Shown in pieces: positions 27,774-37,102 of a stretch of DNA of 64,000 nucleotides (the stretch's first letter is position 1; every line of letters starts with the position of its first letter). A program made the position numbers and the translations under genes. Source of the stretch: AP-15 sp963735445 (GTDB lineage: Bacteria > Pseudomonadota > Alphaproteobacteria > ATCC43930 > CGMCC-115725); contig CAVTLC010000036.1 of NCBI GenBank assembly GCA_963735445.1, positions 1-64,000 on the forward strand. Reading direction: 5' to 3'. A model generated the notes under the pieces. It did not search any database and was not told the DNA's origin. It saw only the letters and a list, made by a program, of their open reading frames with translations.

Positions 27774-29804
27774 TTATTCCTCCGGTATCCCGGCCCGGCG
27801 CAGACCGGCGAAATAGGTGGTTTCGACCAAGAGTTGCGGCGCGCCCCAAGATACTACTGACCGCAAGTGGGCGATGCTGGAATACCGATCGTCGCCGACC
27901 AGCCTGCGCGCTTCAGCGAGCTCGGCGCGGGCGCGGCCGGTCTCGCCTTTGAGAGCGTAGGCAGAAGCAAGGAGGGTGCGGAATATTGGGGCCGCTGGCG
28001 CGGCGTTGCGCGCCTTTTCGCACCAGACGATCGCCTCATCGGGGCGCGATTGGAGGAGATGCCCGAACCCGATCCGGAAATAAAAAAGACCGATTTGAGG
28101 ATCCCGCGGACTGAGCCGAATAGCCTGCTCTTGCGTCGGGATAAGCGCCTCTATCGCCCCCGTCACGAACCTGCACCAGCCGAGATGGGAGTGTGCGTGG
28201 GCCCAGTTGCGATTGAGCGCGATGACTGTCTCATATTCGGGAATCGCCTCGTCAAATCGGTCCTGCGCGCGTAACACCTGGCCCTTGGCGAAATGCGCGA
28301 CCGAGCTGCGCGGCGATGCGGCCAAAGCCCGCTCGGCCAAGCCTTCCGCGCGTGCAATATCGGCCGCGGCCGTGCCGGTCATAAAATCAAGGGCGCGGGC
28401 CGTGAGTTCGATCGCCAGCCAGCTCTGCGCCGCGATCAAGTCTTGATCGAGTGCCAGTGCCTGTTCGAACAGCGCAATCGCAGTCGTACGGCTCTCGCGC
28501 GACGGCGGCTTCAGCCGTACCGCGCGCCCGCGCAAAATGTAATCGCGCGCGTCCGGGCGCTCGCTCGGCCGGGCGGCTGCGGCGTCGACCAGCTCGAGGT
28601 CGAGCGCGACCGCGATCCGGTTGGTAATCTCGTCTTGCCAGGCGAACAGATCGCTGGGGTCGCCGTCGAAGCGCTCGGCCCACAGATGCGTGTCGGTTTC
28701 GGCGTCGATCAGCTGGGCGGTGACGCGGACCCGGGTTCCCGACCGCTGGACCTCTCCTTCGAGTGCATAGCGCACTCCCAGTTCGCGGCCGATCTGCTTG
28801 ATGTCGACCGGCTTGTCCCTATAGGTGAAGGCGGTGTAGCGCGAGATGACGAGCATGTCCGGGATGCGTGACAGATCGGTTATGAGATCCCCGGTGATCC
28901 CATCGGCGAAATATTGCTGTTCGGGGTCGTTGCTCAGATTGACGAAGGGCAGCACGACAATCGACAGGCGCGGCGTGGCGGGCTGCGAAATTGCAACTGC
29001 TGGCACGCTCCGTGCCGGCAGATCGCCGACTGGCGACGCCGCCGAATTCGTGTCGCAATCGGCCGAGCGGGTAGCCGAACCACGGACTGTGCGCCATGCT
29101 CGGAGCAGTGGCCCCGAGGCTCCACCGACGTCACGCAGGGCGCGCAGGCCCGCCTCATACTGCTCCCCTACCTCCCCGCTGCGGCCAGCCGCCGCAAGAT
29201 TGGTGATCAACAGCGCCCAGGCCGTCTCGTCGTAGGGGTCAATACGCACCAGCTCACGCGCATAGGGCAACGCTGCGTCCGGGGTTGATCGGAGACGCTC
29301 CATCAAGGCGCGCAGGATTTGCGTCTGAAGCTTCCGCGCGTCCTCGCGCAAACTCAACAGCCAGCTCTGGAATTCGTTGTTTGCCGGCAGGTCGAGATCG
29401 GCCAGCAGCGGAGCGCGGAAGGAAGAGGCGGCCTGCACCAGGTCGGATGTCGCCTCGACGCCGGCGCCGACGCAGGCTTGCGCAGACAGCAGGTCGATGG
29501 CGAGCGCCTCGGTACGCAGCTCGACACTGTTGCGGTCGGCGATCAAGCGGGGATGCGCCGGATCGTCGATCAGCGGCCTGATCTTGCTCAGGCTCCAGCG
29601 CAACGCGCCGCGCGGATCATCCGGCACATCCCAGAAGATTTCGCATAACCTTTCGCGCCGATGCTTTTGTCGACTTAAAGCGAGGTATGCGAGAAGAGCG
29701 CGCGTCTTGCGCGATGGCGGCAACGTCACCGTGGCGCCGTCCCGGACGACCTCAAATTCGCCGAGGACCCTAAACTCCAGCACGTGCTGTCCGTAGCTTA
29801 ACAT
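27774..29804 (-). CDS. SARP-like transcriptional regulator with adenylate-cyclase-associated TPR region
   Basis: 676 residues from ATG 29802-29804; an in-frame ATG 42 nt earlier adds an unlikely hydrophobic leader. An N-terminal winged helix (LEFRVLGEFEVVRDGATVTL, SRKTRALLAYLALSRQKHRR) is followed by a bacterial transcriptional activator domain (AALPYARELVRIDPYDETAW). The middle SIVVLPFVNLSNDPEQQYFA with DGITGDLITDLSRIPDMLVI is the FlgO/CadC-like domain found in adenylate cyclase-type proteins, and the C-terminus holds TPR helices. No membrane helix or cyclase domain is seen. Divergent from the diiron protein gene, which it may control. Confidence 0.75.
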   Translation of the reverse strand: MLSYGQHVLEFRVLGEFEVVRDGATVTLPPSRKTRALLAYLALSRQKHRRERLCEIFWDVPDDPRGALRWSLSKIRPLIDDPAHPRLIADRNSVELRTEALAIDLLSAQACVGAGVEATSDLVQAASSFRAPLLADLDLPANNEFQSWLLSLREDARKLQTQILRALMERLRSTPDAALPYARELVRIDPYDETAWALLITNLAAAGRSGEVGEQYEAGLRALRDVGGASGPLLRAWRTVRGSATRSADCDTNSAASPVGDLPARSVPAVAISQPATPRLSIVVLPFVNLSNDPEQQYFADGITGDLITDLSRIPDMLVISRYTAFTYRDKPVDIKQIGRELGVRYALEGEVQRSGTRVRVTAQLIDAETDTHLWAERFDGDPSDLFAWQDEITNRIAVALDLELVDAAAARPSERPDARDYILRGRAVRLKPPSRESRTTAIALFEQALALDQDLIAAQSWLAIELTARALDFMTGTAAADIARAEGLAERALAASPRSSVAHFAKGQVLRAQDRFDEAIPEYETVIALNRNWAHAHSHLGWCRFVTGAIEALIPTQEQAIRLSPRDPQIGLFYFRIGFGHLLQSRPDEAIVWCEKARNAAPAAPIFRTLLASAYALKGETGRARAELAEARRLVGDDRYSSIAHLRSVVSWGAPQLLVETTYFAGLRRAGIPEE

Positions 29805-29946
29805 TAGATTACACGCACCGGCGATTATACATAACCACGTTTCCACCGCAACTTACCACGCCTGTTCCCACGGCCCCGTACACGCTCGATGGCCATTGTT
29901 CGGTCGCTGAGAGCGCTTGGCCTCTCGCCGAAAAAGGGGGTCTGTG

Positions 29947-30900
29947 ATGGACATTTCCTATGCCGTTCCAACCGATCGGTTCGCCCGTTGCATTGCCGCA
30001 TCGAAGCGGATGCGCTGGGACGTCGAGACCGACGTCATTCGCGGCCGGCGGCTCGACCGCGCTGACAAGTTCCTGCCCGACGGGCTCACACTGGCGGGCC
30101 GGCTCGACTTCCTCTCGCCGACCGAGCGGATCTTTTTCAGTCAGGTCCAGGGGCGCACTTACGCCAACATGTTCGGGTTGGTCGAGCGCTTCATCGGCGC
30201 CAAAGTATTGGAGCTCAGTCGCGACCATTGGCTCGGCGACCAAGTCGCGCTCGAGGCGCTGATCCGGTTCGGCGATGAAGAGGTAAAGCATCAGGCATTG
30301 TTTCGCCGGGTCGAAGCGCTGACTGCCGAAGTGATGCCGCCCGGCTACAGTTTTGCCTGGGATCCGAACGAGGTCGCCGCCGCGGTACTGAGCAAGAGCA
30401 GCTGGGCAGTGTTGGCATTAACCCTGCACATCGAGCTGTTCACCCAATCCCATTACCGTGAAAGCATTCGTGAGGACGTCGGCCTATCGGAGCTTTACCA
30501 GGACGTCTTTATGTTCCACTGGAAGGAGGAATGCCAGCACGCGCTCATGGACGAGCTGGAGTTGCGGCGCCTCGATGCCGGCATCAGTGCTGAGGCGCGC
30601 GATGCGGCGGTCGACGAGCTGATCGCGCTGGTCGGGGCCGTCGACGCCATCGTACAGGCGCAGGCCGCTGCCGATGGCGATTACTTTGCTCAAACTTGCG
30701 GGCGGCAACTGAGCGCGTCCGACACCCGCATGATGAAGCAGACGATGCTGGAGGCCTACCGCTTTCAGTACATCCTCTCCGGTGCGCGGCATCCCCACTT
30801 CGCCAGCACATTGGCGAGCCTGACGACCGAGGCACAACTCGGTCGTATCCACGAGGCGCTCGCTTCCCTTGCTCCCGTACGGATGCTGGAAGCCGCCTAA
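29947..30900 (+). CDS. Ferritin-like diiron protein, function unknown
   Basis: 317 residues from ATG 29947 with a purine-rich AAGGGGG about 9 nt upstream. The predicted helical bundle holds two E-x-x-H motifs, DEEVKH (Glu112, His115) and EECQH (Glu195, His198), with Glu80 and Glu163 as further candidate ligands, the pattern of ferritin-like di-iron carboxylate proteins. It could be an oxygenase, peroxidase-like or iron-handling protein. The OsmC-family gene follows 38 nt downstream. Confidence 0.6.
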   Translation: MDISYAVPTDRFARCIAASKRMRWDVETDVIRGRRLDRADKFLPDGLTLAGRLDFLSPTERIFFSQVQGRTYANMFGLVERFIGAKVLELSRDHWLGDQVALEALIRFGDEEVKHQALFRRVEALTAEVMPPGYSFAWDPNEVAAAVLSKSSWAVLALTLHIELFTQSHYRESIREDVGLSELYQDVFMFHWKEECQHALMDELELRRLDAGISAEARDAAVDELIALVGAVDAIVQAQAAADGDYFAQTCGRQLSASDTRMMKQTMLEAYRFQYILSGARHPHFASTLASLTTEAQLGRIHEALASLAPVRMLEAA

Positions 30901-30938
30901 ACCAACCTCAACCCTGATCGCATGAAAGGATCCAGATC

Positions 30939-31530
30939 ATGTCCACGGCTGTCAAAATGCAAGATCATTCTTCCCTGTCTTCCGGCAGCGTCGTCAACGG
31001 TATCGACACCGATGCCGTGCATACGCTGATTGAGAGCGTCGAGGCCAATCCCGCACAGGGCATGACGCATTGGCAGGTCGCCAGTAGCTGGCAGGGCGGC
31101 ATGCGCATCGCGGGCGCGGGTCGAGAGCTTTGCGATCGGCGGCAGCAATGTGCCCCGCCGCTTCTCGCTCGACATCGACGAGCCCTTAGAGCTCGGTGGC
31201 GGCAACGCCTATGCCAATCCGCAGGAATATCTGCTCGCCGGCTTCAACGCCTGCATGATGGTGGGCTACTCGGCGCTCTGCGCGCTGCAGGGTATTGCAC
31301 TGCAAAAGCTGGAGATCACCACCGAAGGTGACATCGACCTGCGCGGCTTCTTCGGGCTCGATCCGTCGGTCGCTCCCGGCTATCGCGAGCTGCGCACCCG
31401 AGTGGTGATCAAGGGCGACGGCACCGATGAGCAGCTCCGGAAGATCCACGAGATGGTGCTGGCGACATCTCCCAATTTCTACAACGTCACCCGCGCCGTC
31501 ACGGTCGTTCCGTCGCTAATCATTGAGTGA
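30939..31530 (+). CDS. OsmC family protein, frame broken once
   Basis: From ATG 30939 (AAAGGA 8 nt upstream) the chain reads GSVVNGIDTDAVHTLIESV and MTHWQVASSWQGGMRI, then slips near 31115. The second frame continues with SNVPRRFSLDIDEPLELGGG, YANPQEYLLAGFNACMMVGY and KLEITTEGDIDLRGFFGLD, an OsmC/Ohr fold with one reactive cysteine in FNACM. OsmC-type proteins reduce organic peroxides with a Cys pair; the second Cys is not obvious (the candidate is CALQG). The intact protein would be about 196 residues. Confidence 0.7.
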
Positions 31531-31622
31531 CCGGAACCGAGCGCGCAGCGCGTTCAACGCTGCGTGCTCGGACAGCGCGCATCACCTGTCGGTTAAGTGA
31601 AAATCGCTACAGGAGAGGTACG

Positions 31623-32093
31623 ATGACCATTTCGTTTCGCCGATGCAAAAAAGCCCTACCAATCATCGGCGGATTGGCATTGCTTATGACGGGCTCTGTC
31701 GTGACCGCTGCGCGAGCCGTCGAACCCGAAAAGCAGCCGATATACGCGAACATCGCGAGCGGTCTGCTCTGCGGCACCAGCAGTAACAATCAGTGCCTAG
31801 TCCCAGCGGGACGGCGGCTGATCATTGAATATGTCTCTGGATATATCTTCGCGCCGGTATCGTCGGTGGGAACCAAGAGCGTGACGATGGCCGTCACGGA
31901 TCCGGGGCTCGGCCTCAACGGGGCCGGGTTTCATATTTTCCCCGCAACCAAGATCAACACGGCAGGCACAACTGACGTGTTCGCTTTTTCAGCACCGCTG
32001 AAGATGATGCTGCATCCAAACGCCACCTTTTATTTCTCAAACGTGGCAGGTATCTCAGTATCTGGTTATTTGGTCTCGTTCACCGGCCCGTAA
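31623..32093 (+). CDS. Small secreted protein of unknown function
   Basis: 156 residues from ATG 31623, preceded by a strong AGGAGAGG. A signal peptide is clear (RRCKKALPIIGGLALLMTGS then ARA). The mature part has two Cys close together (GLLCGTSSNNQCLVP), likely a disulfide, and alternating beta strands. No family recognised. Placed after osmC on the same strand but 92 nt away. Confidence 0.55.
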   Translation: MTISFRRCKKALPIIGGLALLMTGSVVTAARAVEPEKQPIYANIASGLLCGTSSNNQCLVPAGRRLIIEYVSGYIFAPVSSVGTKSVTMAVTDPGLGLNGAGFHIFPATKINTAGTTDVFAFSAPLKMMLHPNATFYFSNVAGISVSGYLVSFTGP

Positions 32094-32412
32094 CCGGAGG
32101 ATTTGATACCGCGAGCTGAGCGACAGAACGCCCGGGCTGTCCTTGGAATCGACGGGAATGCGATGGAGCCGCTAGCAAGATCGTTTCTCTCGCTGGCAGT
32201 AGCTCCAACATTCTGACGGTGTAACACTGCGCGACCCCAGCTCAATTGTCTCAAGCGACGCGAGCCGCTCCCGCACCTCCGGTATGTCTCGCAAGCGCGG
32301 GGAACTCCGAGTTTAAGTAATCAGTCCCGAGAAGCGCGGCTTGGAATTCCTCCCATCACCCCGCCGCGACGCGCACTCAATGGAGGGAGGTCCGATAATA
32401 GGAGGAGGACAC
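32094..32412. other. Intergenic stretch before the catalase-family gene
   Basis: About 320 nt without a recognisable gene. Its end carries GGAGGAGGAC, a strong ribosome binding site before ATG 32413. Confidence 0.45.
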
Positions 32413-33565
32413 ATGTCGATACCACTTCGTCAAATACACGCCGGATATCGAAGCCGTCGATCCCCGGTTCGATGAAACCCTGCAGACGGTAATCGCCAAG
32501 ACCGAACGTTACATTGCCGGGTCGGTCACGACCGAAGGCACCGGCCGCGCCGTCCGCGATGCACACGCCAAAGGATACGGACTGGTCAGGGCCGAGGTCG
32601 AGATATTGGATCGGCTCCCAGCCGAATATGCGCAAGGCATTTATGCAAAGCCTGGAACGCACGACGCATTGATCCGCTTTTCTAACGGCTCGCCGCACGC
32701 CGGAGCCGACGCGCGGCTTGGCGGCGCCACCGGATTGGCGCTGAAGATGTTCGGCATCGACGGTCCGACCCTCCTCGAGGATCAGCCCGACACGCACACC
32801 TTCGACTACGCCAACATCGACGCGCCAATCTTTTTCTGCAATACGATCGAGCATTATCTATTTATTCAGGAGTTGTTCGTAGAGGCGCCGCTATACTTTG
32901 CGCAAGGCACCCCCGGTCGGCACCGTTTTTTTCGAGACTTCCTGACCGGCAAGGGAACACTGGACCAGGATCAGTGGGCCTGGGACGAACTCCTCGCGTT
33001 CCTCACCGTGGCTCAGACACGCCCCGTGAACCTGTTGCTATCCACTTACTGGACGATGGGTGCGGTTCGGCACGGCGACTATATCGCCAAGGTGCGTTTC
33101 GCGCCCGAAGCGGGGTCTGCTAAAAACGTGGTCAAGCGCACCCTCGACCTTGCGTCGGCCTCGGAGGTGTACCGCCCCGCTCTCGTCGCCGAACTACGGG
33201 ATCGTCCTTACGAATTCGACATCCAAGTGCAACTGTGCGCCGATCTAGCCCTAATGCCGGTAGAGGACGTCACCGTCGAGTGGCCCGAGGCGCTGTCGCC
33301 GTTCGTCACGGTGGCCAAGCTCCGGATCCCGCGGCAAGACATCTCCGGCGATGACAACCTCGAGAAGATGGATGCGCTCTCCTTTACGCCATGGCGGGTG
33401 ACGGCCGAGCATGTGCCACTCGGCAACATTATGCGGGCGCGCAAAGAGGTCTATCGCCATTCTTCGATCCTGCGCCATAAGCTGAACAAGCAGCAGCGTA
33501 CGGAGCCATGCAGCGCCGACGAGGTGCTTACCGTGAAGGGTAAGGTCTTCCCGCGCTGGTGGTGA
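32413..33565 (+). CDS. Catalase-family (SrpA-like) heme protein, frameshift at the start codon region
   Basis: ATG 32413 follows AGGAGG at good spacing, but the family sequence YHFVKYTPDIEAVDPRF lies one frame over, so one extra base is present near 32418. From there the frame is open to 33565 (about 383 residues). Conserved elements: RDAHAKGYG with the distal-type His, ALIRFSNGSPH, and NIDAPIFF supplying the Asn. These match the small catalase-like SrpA/allene-oxide-synthase-related clade. Likely decomposes peroxides. Alternatively translation could start at a later codon in the correct frame. Confidence 0.7.
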
Positions 33566-33669
33566 CCGATACACCCTCCGCCCATCCCGACGACCCCAAT
33601 CAACAATGTCGTCGCAGCGGCCATGCGACTTCAGTCAAGCTCTATTGTCTCGAACATCGCCGAGATCGT

Positions 33670-33683
33670 ATGACATAGATCAA
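33670..33683. promoter_or_regulatory. FNR/FixK-like box (variant) upstream of gap
   Basis: ATGAC-ATAG-ATCAA differs from the FNR/FixK palindrome TTGAT-N4-ATCAA at the first base and in the tolerated C. It lies 59 nt before the gap start, so the position is plausible for activation. Confidence 0.5.
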
Positions 33684-33742
33684 TGCGCTGGGGAGCCGGC
33701 GGATCGACCTTGCCATGCTAATTCCAGTTGAAGGAACAAACC

Positions 33743-34753
33743 ATGGCAGTACGAGTTGCGATCAACGGCTTTGGCCGGACCGGCCGGATGGCCCTGCGCG
33801 CGGCGCATGAGACCAAGTCCGAGGATGTCGAGGTGGTCGCGATCAATGACATCGGCGCTGTCGCGACCAACGCCCATCTGCTCAAATACGACAGCGTACA
33901 CGGACGTTTCCCCGGCGAGGTCACCACCGGCGATAACTGGATGGATATCGGCCGCGGTAAGATCGTGGTGACCGCGGAACGCGACCCCGCACAGCTCCCC
34001 TGGCGCAATCTCGGCATCGATGTGGTCCTCGAATGCACCGGCGTCTTTACTAAACGCCAAGCGGCAGCGAAGCATCTCGAGGCCGGAGCGAAACGCGTGA
34101 TCGTCTCGGCGCCGGCCGAAGGGGCCGACATAACGGTCGTCATGGGGGTCAACCACCACGAGTTGAGGCCCGAGCACAAAGTCATCTCGAACGCCTCGTG
34201 CACAACAAACTGCCTCGCTCCGGTTGCCTATGTGCTGCAACAGGGCATCGGTATCGAGCGCGGCTACATGACGACAATCCATGCCTATACGGGCGACCAG
34301 AACATTGTTGATGGCCTGCACAAGGATTTGCGTCGCGCACGTGCGGCGGCGATGTCGATGATCCCGACCTCGACCGGTGCTGCGAAGGCGGTCGGTCTGG
34401 TCCTGCCGGTGCTCAAAGGAAAGCTCGATGGTACGGCAATCCGGGTGCCCACCGCGGATGTTTCACTGATCGACTTTAAATTCGATGCTTCTCGCGACAC
34501 CTCGCGCGAGGAGGTCAATGCACTGATGGAGGAAGCCGCGCAATCGAGCCGACTGCGAGGCATCCTCGGCATCAACAAGGCGCCGACCGTCTCGGTGGAC
34601 TTCAGTCATGACCCACACAGCGCAACGTTCGATGTGACGCAGACGCAGGTCCTCGACAAACGCTTCGTCCGGGTCCTCGCCTGGTACGACAACGAGTGGG
34701 GATTCTCAAATCGCTTGGTCGATGTCGCGGCCTGTTTCGGCCGATTTGGCTGA
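33743..34753 (+). CDS. gap: Glyceraldehyde-3-phosphate dehydrogenase, type I
   Basis: 336 residues. NAD-binding INGFGRTGR at the N-terminus, active-site ASCTTNC with Cys153, and His180 in TTIHAYTGDQ are intact; AIND with Asp36 favours NAD. Catalyses the oxidative phosphorylation of glyceraldehyde 3-phosphate in glycolysis and the reverse. The ATG at 33743 has GAAGGA upstream; a 5-residue longer form is less likely. Its neighbours (CBS protein, exporter, ppsA-pfkB run) and the upstream box suggest a low-oxygen isoform separate from a cbb/pgk operon copy. Confidence 0.92.
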   Translation: MAVRVAINGFGRTGRMALRAAHETKSEDVEVVAINDIGAVATNAHLLKYDSVHGRFPGEVTTGDNWMDIGRGKIVVTAERDPAQLPWRNLGIDVVLECTGVFTKRQAAAKHLEAGAKRVIVSAPAEGADITVVMGVNHHELRPEHKVISNASCTTNCLAPVAYVLQQGIGIERGYMTTIHAYTGDQNIVDGLHKDLRRARAAAMSMIPTSTGAAKAVGLVLPVLKGKLDGTAIRVPTADVSLIDFKFDASRDTSREEVNALMEEAAQSSRLRGILGINKAPTVSVDFSHDPHSATFDVTQTQVLDKRFVRVLAWYDNEWGFSNRLVDVAACFGRFG

Positions 34754-34964
34754 GCGCATCGAATCCTCATACCCGCGGCCAAAGCCTGGACAACAGCAGC
34801 AGAGGATAATGGCTGGAAGGTCGCGTGCTGGCCGGCGTCGCAGCTCTTGCTCCCACCGACGGGAATAATGGAAGCCCGAGGACAGTCAGACTGCACCGCC
34901 GAAGCACGATAATCGAGCGCCTCCATGGGGGAGTGCCAATAATGAAGTCGAGGAATAAGGACCA

Positions 34965-35426
34965 ATGAATGCACGTGATGTCATGAGTAAGCCGGTTGTG
35001 TCAGTTCATCCCGACACATCGACACGCGAAATCGCGCGGCTGCTGGTCGAAAAAGCGATCACTGCAGTGCCCGTTGTCGACGATAATGGCGCGCCGATTG
35101 GGATGGTGAGCGAGGGCGATCTGATTCGTCCCGAGCGAGCCGCACGCGAGGCCAAGCACAGTTCTTGGTTAGAAATGCTCGCGGAAGGCGAGCCCATCCC
35201 GAGCGAGCTTGTTGTCTGGCTGCACTCTCAGGCCCACAGCGCGCGAGCCGTCATGTCCGCGCCTGTCATTACGGTGAGCGAGGATACGGAGCTCTCCGAG
35301 ATAGCGCGCGTGCTCGTCACTCACCAGATCAAGCGCGTGCCGGTGGTTCGAGATGGCCGGGTCACGGGCATTGTCGCGCGCGACGATGTGTTACGCGCCT
35401 TGGCCTCGAGCAAGGCAGATTTGTGA
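34965..35426 (+). CDS. Tandem CBS-domain protein
   Basis: 153 residues. Two CBS domains: MNARDVMSKPVVSVHPDTST to MVSEGDLI, and ARAVMSAPVITVSEDTEL to IVARDDVLRAL, separated by a short helical linker. CBS pairs bind adenosyl ligands and act as energy sensors; stand-alone forms are induced in hypoxia in several bacteria (for example mycobacterial Hrp1). It lies 211 nt after gap on the same strand. Confidence 0.85.
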   Translation: MNARDVMSKPVVSVHPDTSTREIARLLVEKAITAVPVVDDNGAPIGMVSEGDLIRPERAAREAKHSSWLEMLAEGEPIPSELVVWLHSQAHSARAVMSAPVITVSEDTELSEIARVLVTHQIKRVPVVRDGRVTGIVARDDVLRALASSKADL

Positions 35427-35498
35427 TGCCACTCATCGGCACACAATCCATCAACCATGGTTTCCATCCCGGTCGCCGGGCAGATCAGGGATAACGAT

Positions 35499-35732
35499 AT
35501 GCTTGGTTGGATCGTTCGACTCGTCATGTTCATAGCGAGCATTATCACGGGTTGGTTTGTGGCGCGCGATACTGCAAGTCTCGACGTGATCGAAATGGTG
35601 GTTTCGCTGTTATTGATCATCCTCTTTCTTGCCGTCGGAGCATTCTGGCCATATCTGGTGGCCTGGTTTGCCGACCGGCGCGCCGTGCGCCGGTCGCGTG
35701 CTCCGTCCGGCACCGGGAATGTCCGTCCATGA
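35499..35732 (+). CDS. Small two-helix membrane protein
   Basis: 77 residues from ATG 35499, with AGGGA about 8 nt upstream; a longer in-frame start at 35457 lacks a hydrophobic match. Two membrane helices (IVRLVMFIASIITGWFV and MVVSLLLIILFLAVGAFWPY) and a basic tail (DRRAVRRSR). No family recognised. Follows the CBS gene by 72 nt on the same strand. Confidence 0.55.
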   Translation: MLGWIVRLVMFIASIITGWFVARDTASLDVIEMVVSLLLIILFLAVGAFWPYLVAWFADRRAVRRSRAPSGTGNVRP

Positions 35733-35908
35733 TCCACTGGGCGGGCCTATATCATCTGCTGCAATACGAGAAAAATAGCCCATCAATAACGGTGCTATGA
35801 ACGGCGCCTATCTTACTGCGATCGCTGCACTCACGAGCAGATGGGGTCATGCGGCGCATCGCACAAAGATCTGAATCGCTGTCCCCTGCATTGTCCAAGC
35901 GGAATGAC

Positions 35909-35922
35909 TTGACCTGGATCAA
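35909..35922. promoter_or_regulatory. FNR/FixK-like box upstream of the exporter operon
   Basis: TTGAC-CTGG-ATCAA, a close match to TTGAT-N4-ATCAA. It is 92 nt before the HlyD-type start, which fits a class II site with a leader of about 50 nt. Confidence 0.7.
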
Positions 35923-36013
35923 TGCCACGACTCATCGCGGGCCGTAGCGTCTGCCGAGGGAGCCGGGCTCCGGAAGGAGCCTTGACGGTCGTGATGGCGC
36001 TGGAGAAACGGTC

Positions 36014-37102
36014 ATGTCGACGGCGGACACTAGATCCTCGGTTAGCCTAAGCCGGAGGCCACAATCCTCGGCAGACAACACGGAGCCCGAGGCTCCGGCT
36101 GCGCCGAAACCCGCAAGAAAGCGAAAGCTGCCAGTGTGGGTACTGGTGCTGGCTTGCATCGTGGCGCTCGGCGGTGCGGGCGCCTGGTACTGGTGGCAGC
36201 AGCAGCTGAATGCATTGCCCCCGTACATCGCGGCAGCGAATGGCCGCCTCGAAGCGGAGCAGGTCGAAATCGCGACCAAGTACGCGGGCCGGATTGCTGT
36301 CGTTCTCGCCAAAGAGGGAGACACGGTCCAAGCGGGCCAAGTCCTCGCGCGCATGGACACGGCCGAACTCGAGGCGCAGCTGCAGTCGGCCAAAGCCCAA
36401 GTCAGAAAAGCCGAAGCAGAAAAAGTTGCGGCGGAGGCGCAAATCGTTCAGCGCATCAGTGACCGGACGTTCCAGGAACAGGAGTTGCGCCGTACCAGCA
36501 CCCTCAATAGGCAAGGGTGGGCAACGGGCGAAAAGCTCGACGATATTTCCAATCGGCTGAAGCAGGCCCAGGCGAACTACGACTTAGCCGTCGCAACCCG
36601 CGATGCCGCTGCAGCCGCGATCACGGCGGGGCAGGGCGAAGTGGCGCGGCTGCAGTCGCAGATCAGAGATTCGACGCTGATTGCGCCGACCTTCGGGCGC
36701 ATTCAGTACAAGCTGGCGCAGCCCGGGGAGGTGCTTTCGGCGGGCGGCCGGGTCCTCACATTGCTGGACCTCAGCGATGTGTACATGACGATCTTCGTGC
36801 CGGCGCGCGTCGCTGGCCCCCTCGGCGTCGGCGATGAAGCGCGCGTCACGCTTGATCCTCGTCCGGGATATGTGTTCCCGGCCAAGATCACCTTCGTCGC
36901 CACCGAGGCGCAGTTCACGCCGAAGACGGTCGAGACGCCCGAGGAGCGCGAGAAGCTGATGTTCCGGGTGAAGCTGTCGGGTGACGCCGCGCTTCTGAAG
37001 CAGTACGAAAAACAGCTCAAGACGGGGATTCGTGGCATTGGGTATGTGAGGACCGAGCGTGACGCTGCCTGGCCCGCCCAGCTGACTGTAAAGCTGCCGT
37101 AA
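36014..37102 (+). CDS. HlyD/YhiI-type membrane fusion protein
   Basis: 362 residues with GGAGA before ATG 36014. One membrane helix at about 37-58 (LPVWVLVLACIVALGGAGAW), a lipoyl/barrel-sandwich half (GRIAVVLAKEGDTVQAGQVL), a coiled-coil hairpin at about 120-200 and the second half STLIAPTFGRIQYKLAQPGE. It is the periplasmic adaptor. Its stop overlaps the RbbA-type start (TAATG). The order adaptor, double ATPase-permease, permease equals E. coli yhiI-rbbA-yhhJ. Confidence 0.85.
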   Translation: MSTADTRSSVSLSRRPQSSADNTEPEAPAAPKPARKRKLPVWVLVLACIVALGGAGAWYWWQQQLNALPPYIAAANGRLEAEQVEIATKYAGRIAVVLAKEGDTVQAGQVLARMDTAELEAQLQSAKAQVRKAEAEKVAAEAQIVQRISDRTFQEQELRRTSTLNRQGWATGEKLDDISNRLKQAQANYDLAVATRDAAAAAITAGQGEVARLQSQIRDSTLIAPTFGRIQYKLAQPGEVLSAGGRVLTLLDLSDVYMTIFVPARVAGPLGVGDEARVTLDPRPGYVFPAKITFVATEAQFTPKTVETPEEREKLMFRVKLSGDAALLKQYEKQLKTGIRGIGYVRTERDAAWPAQLTVKLP

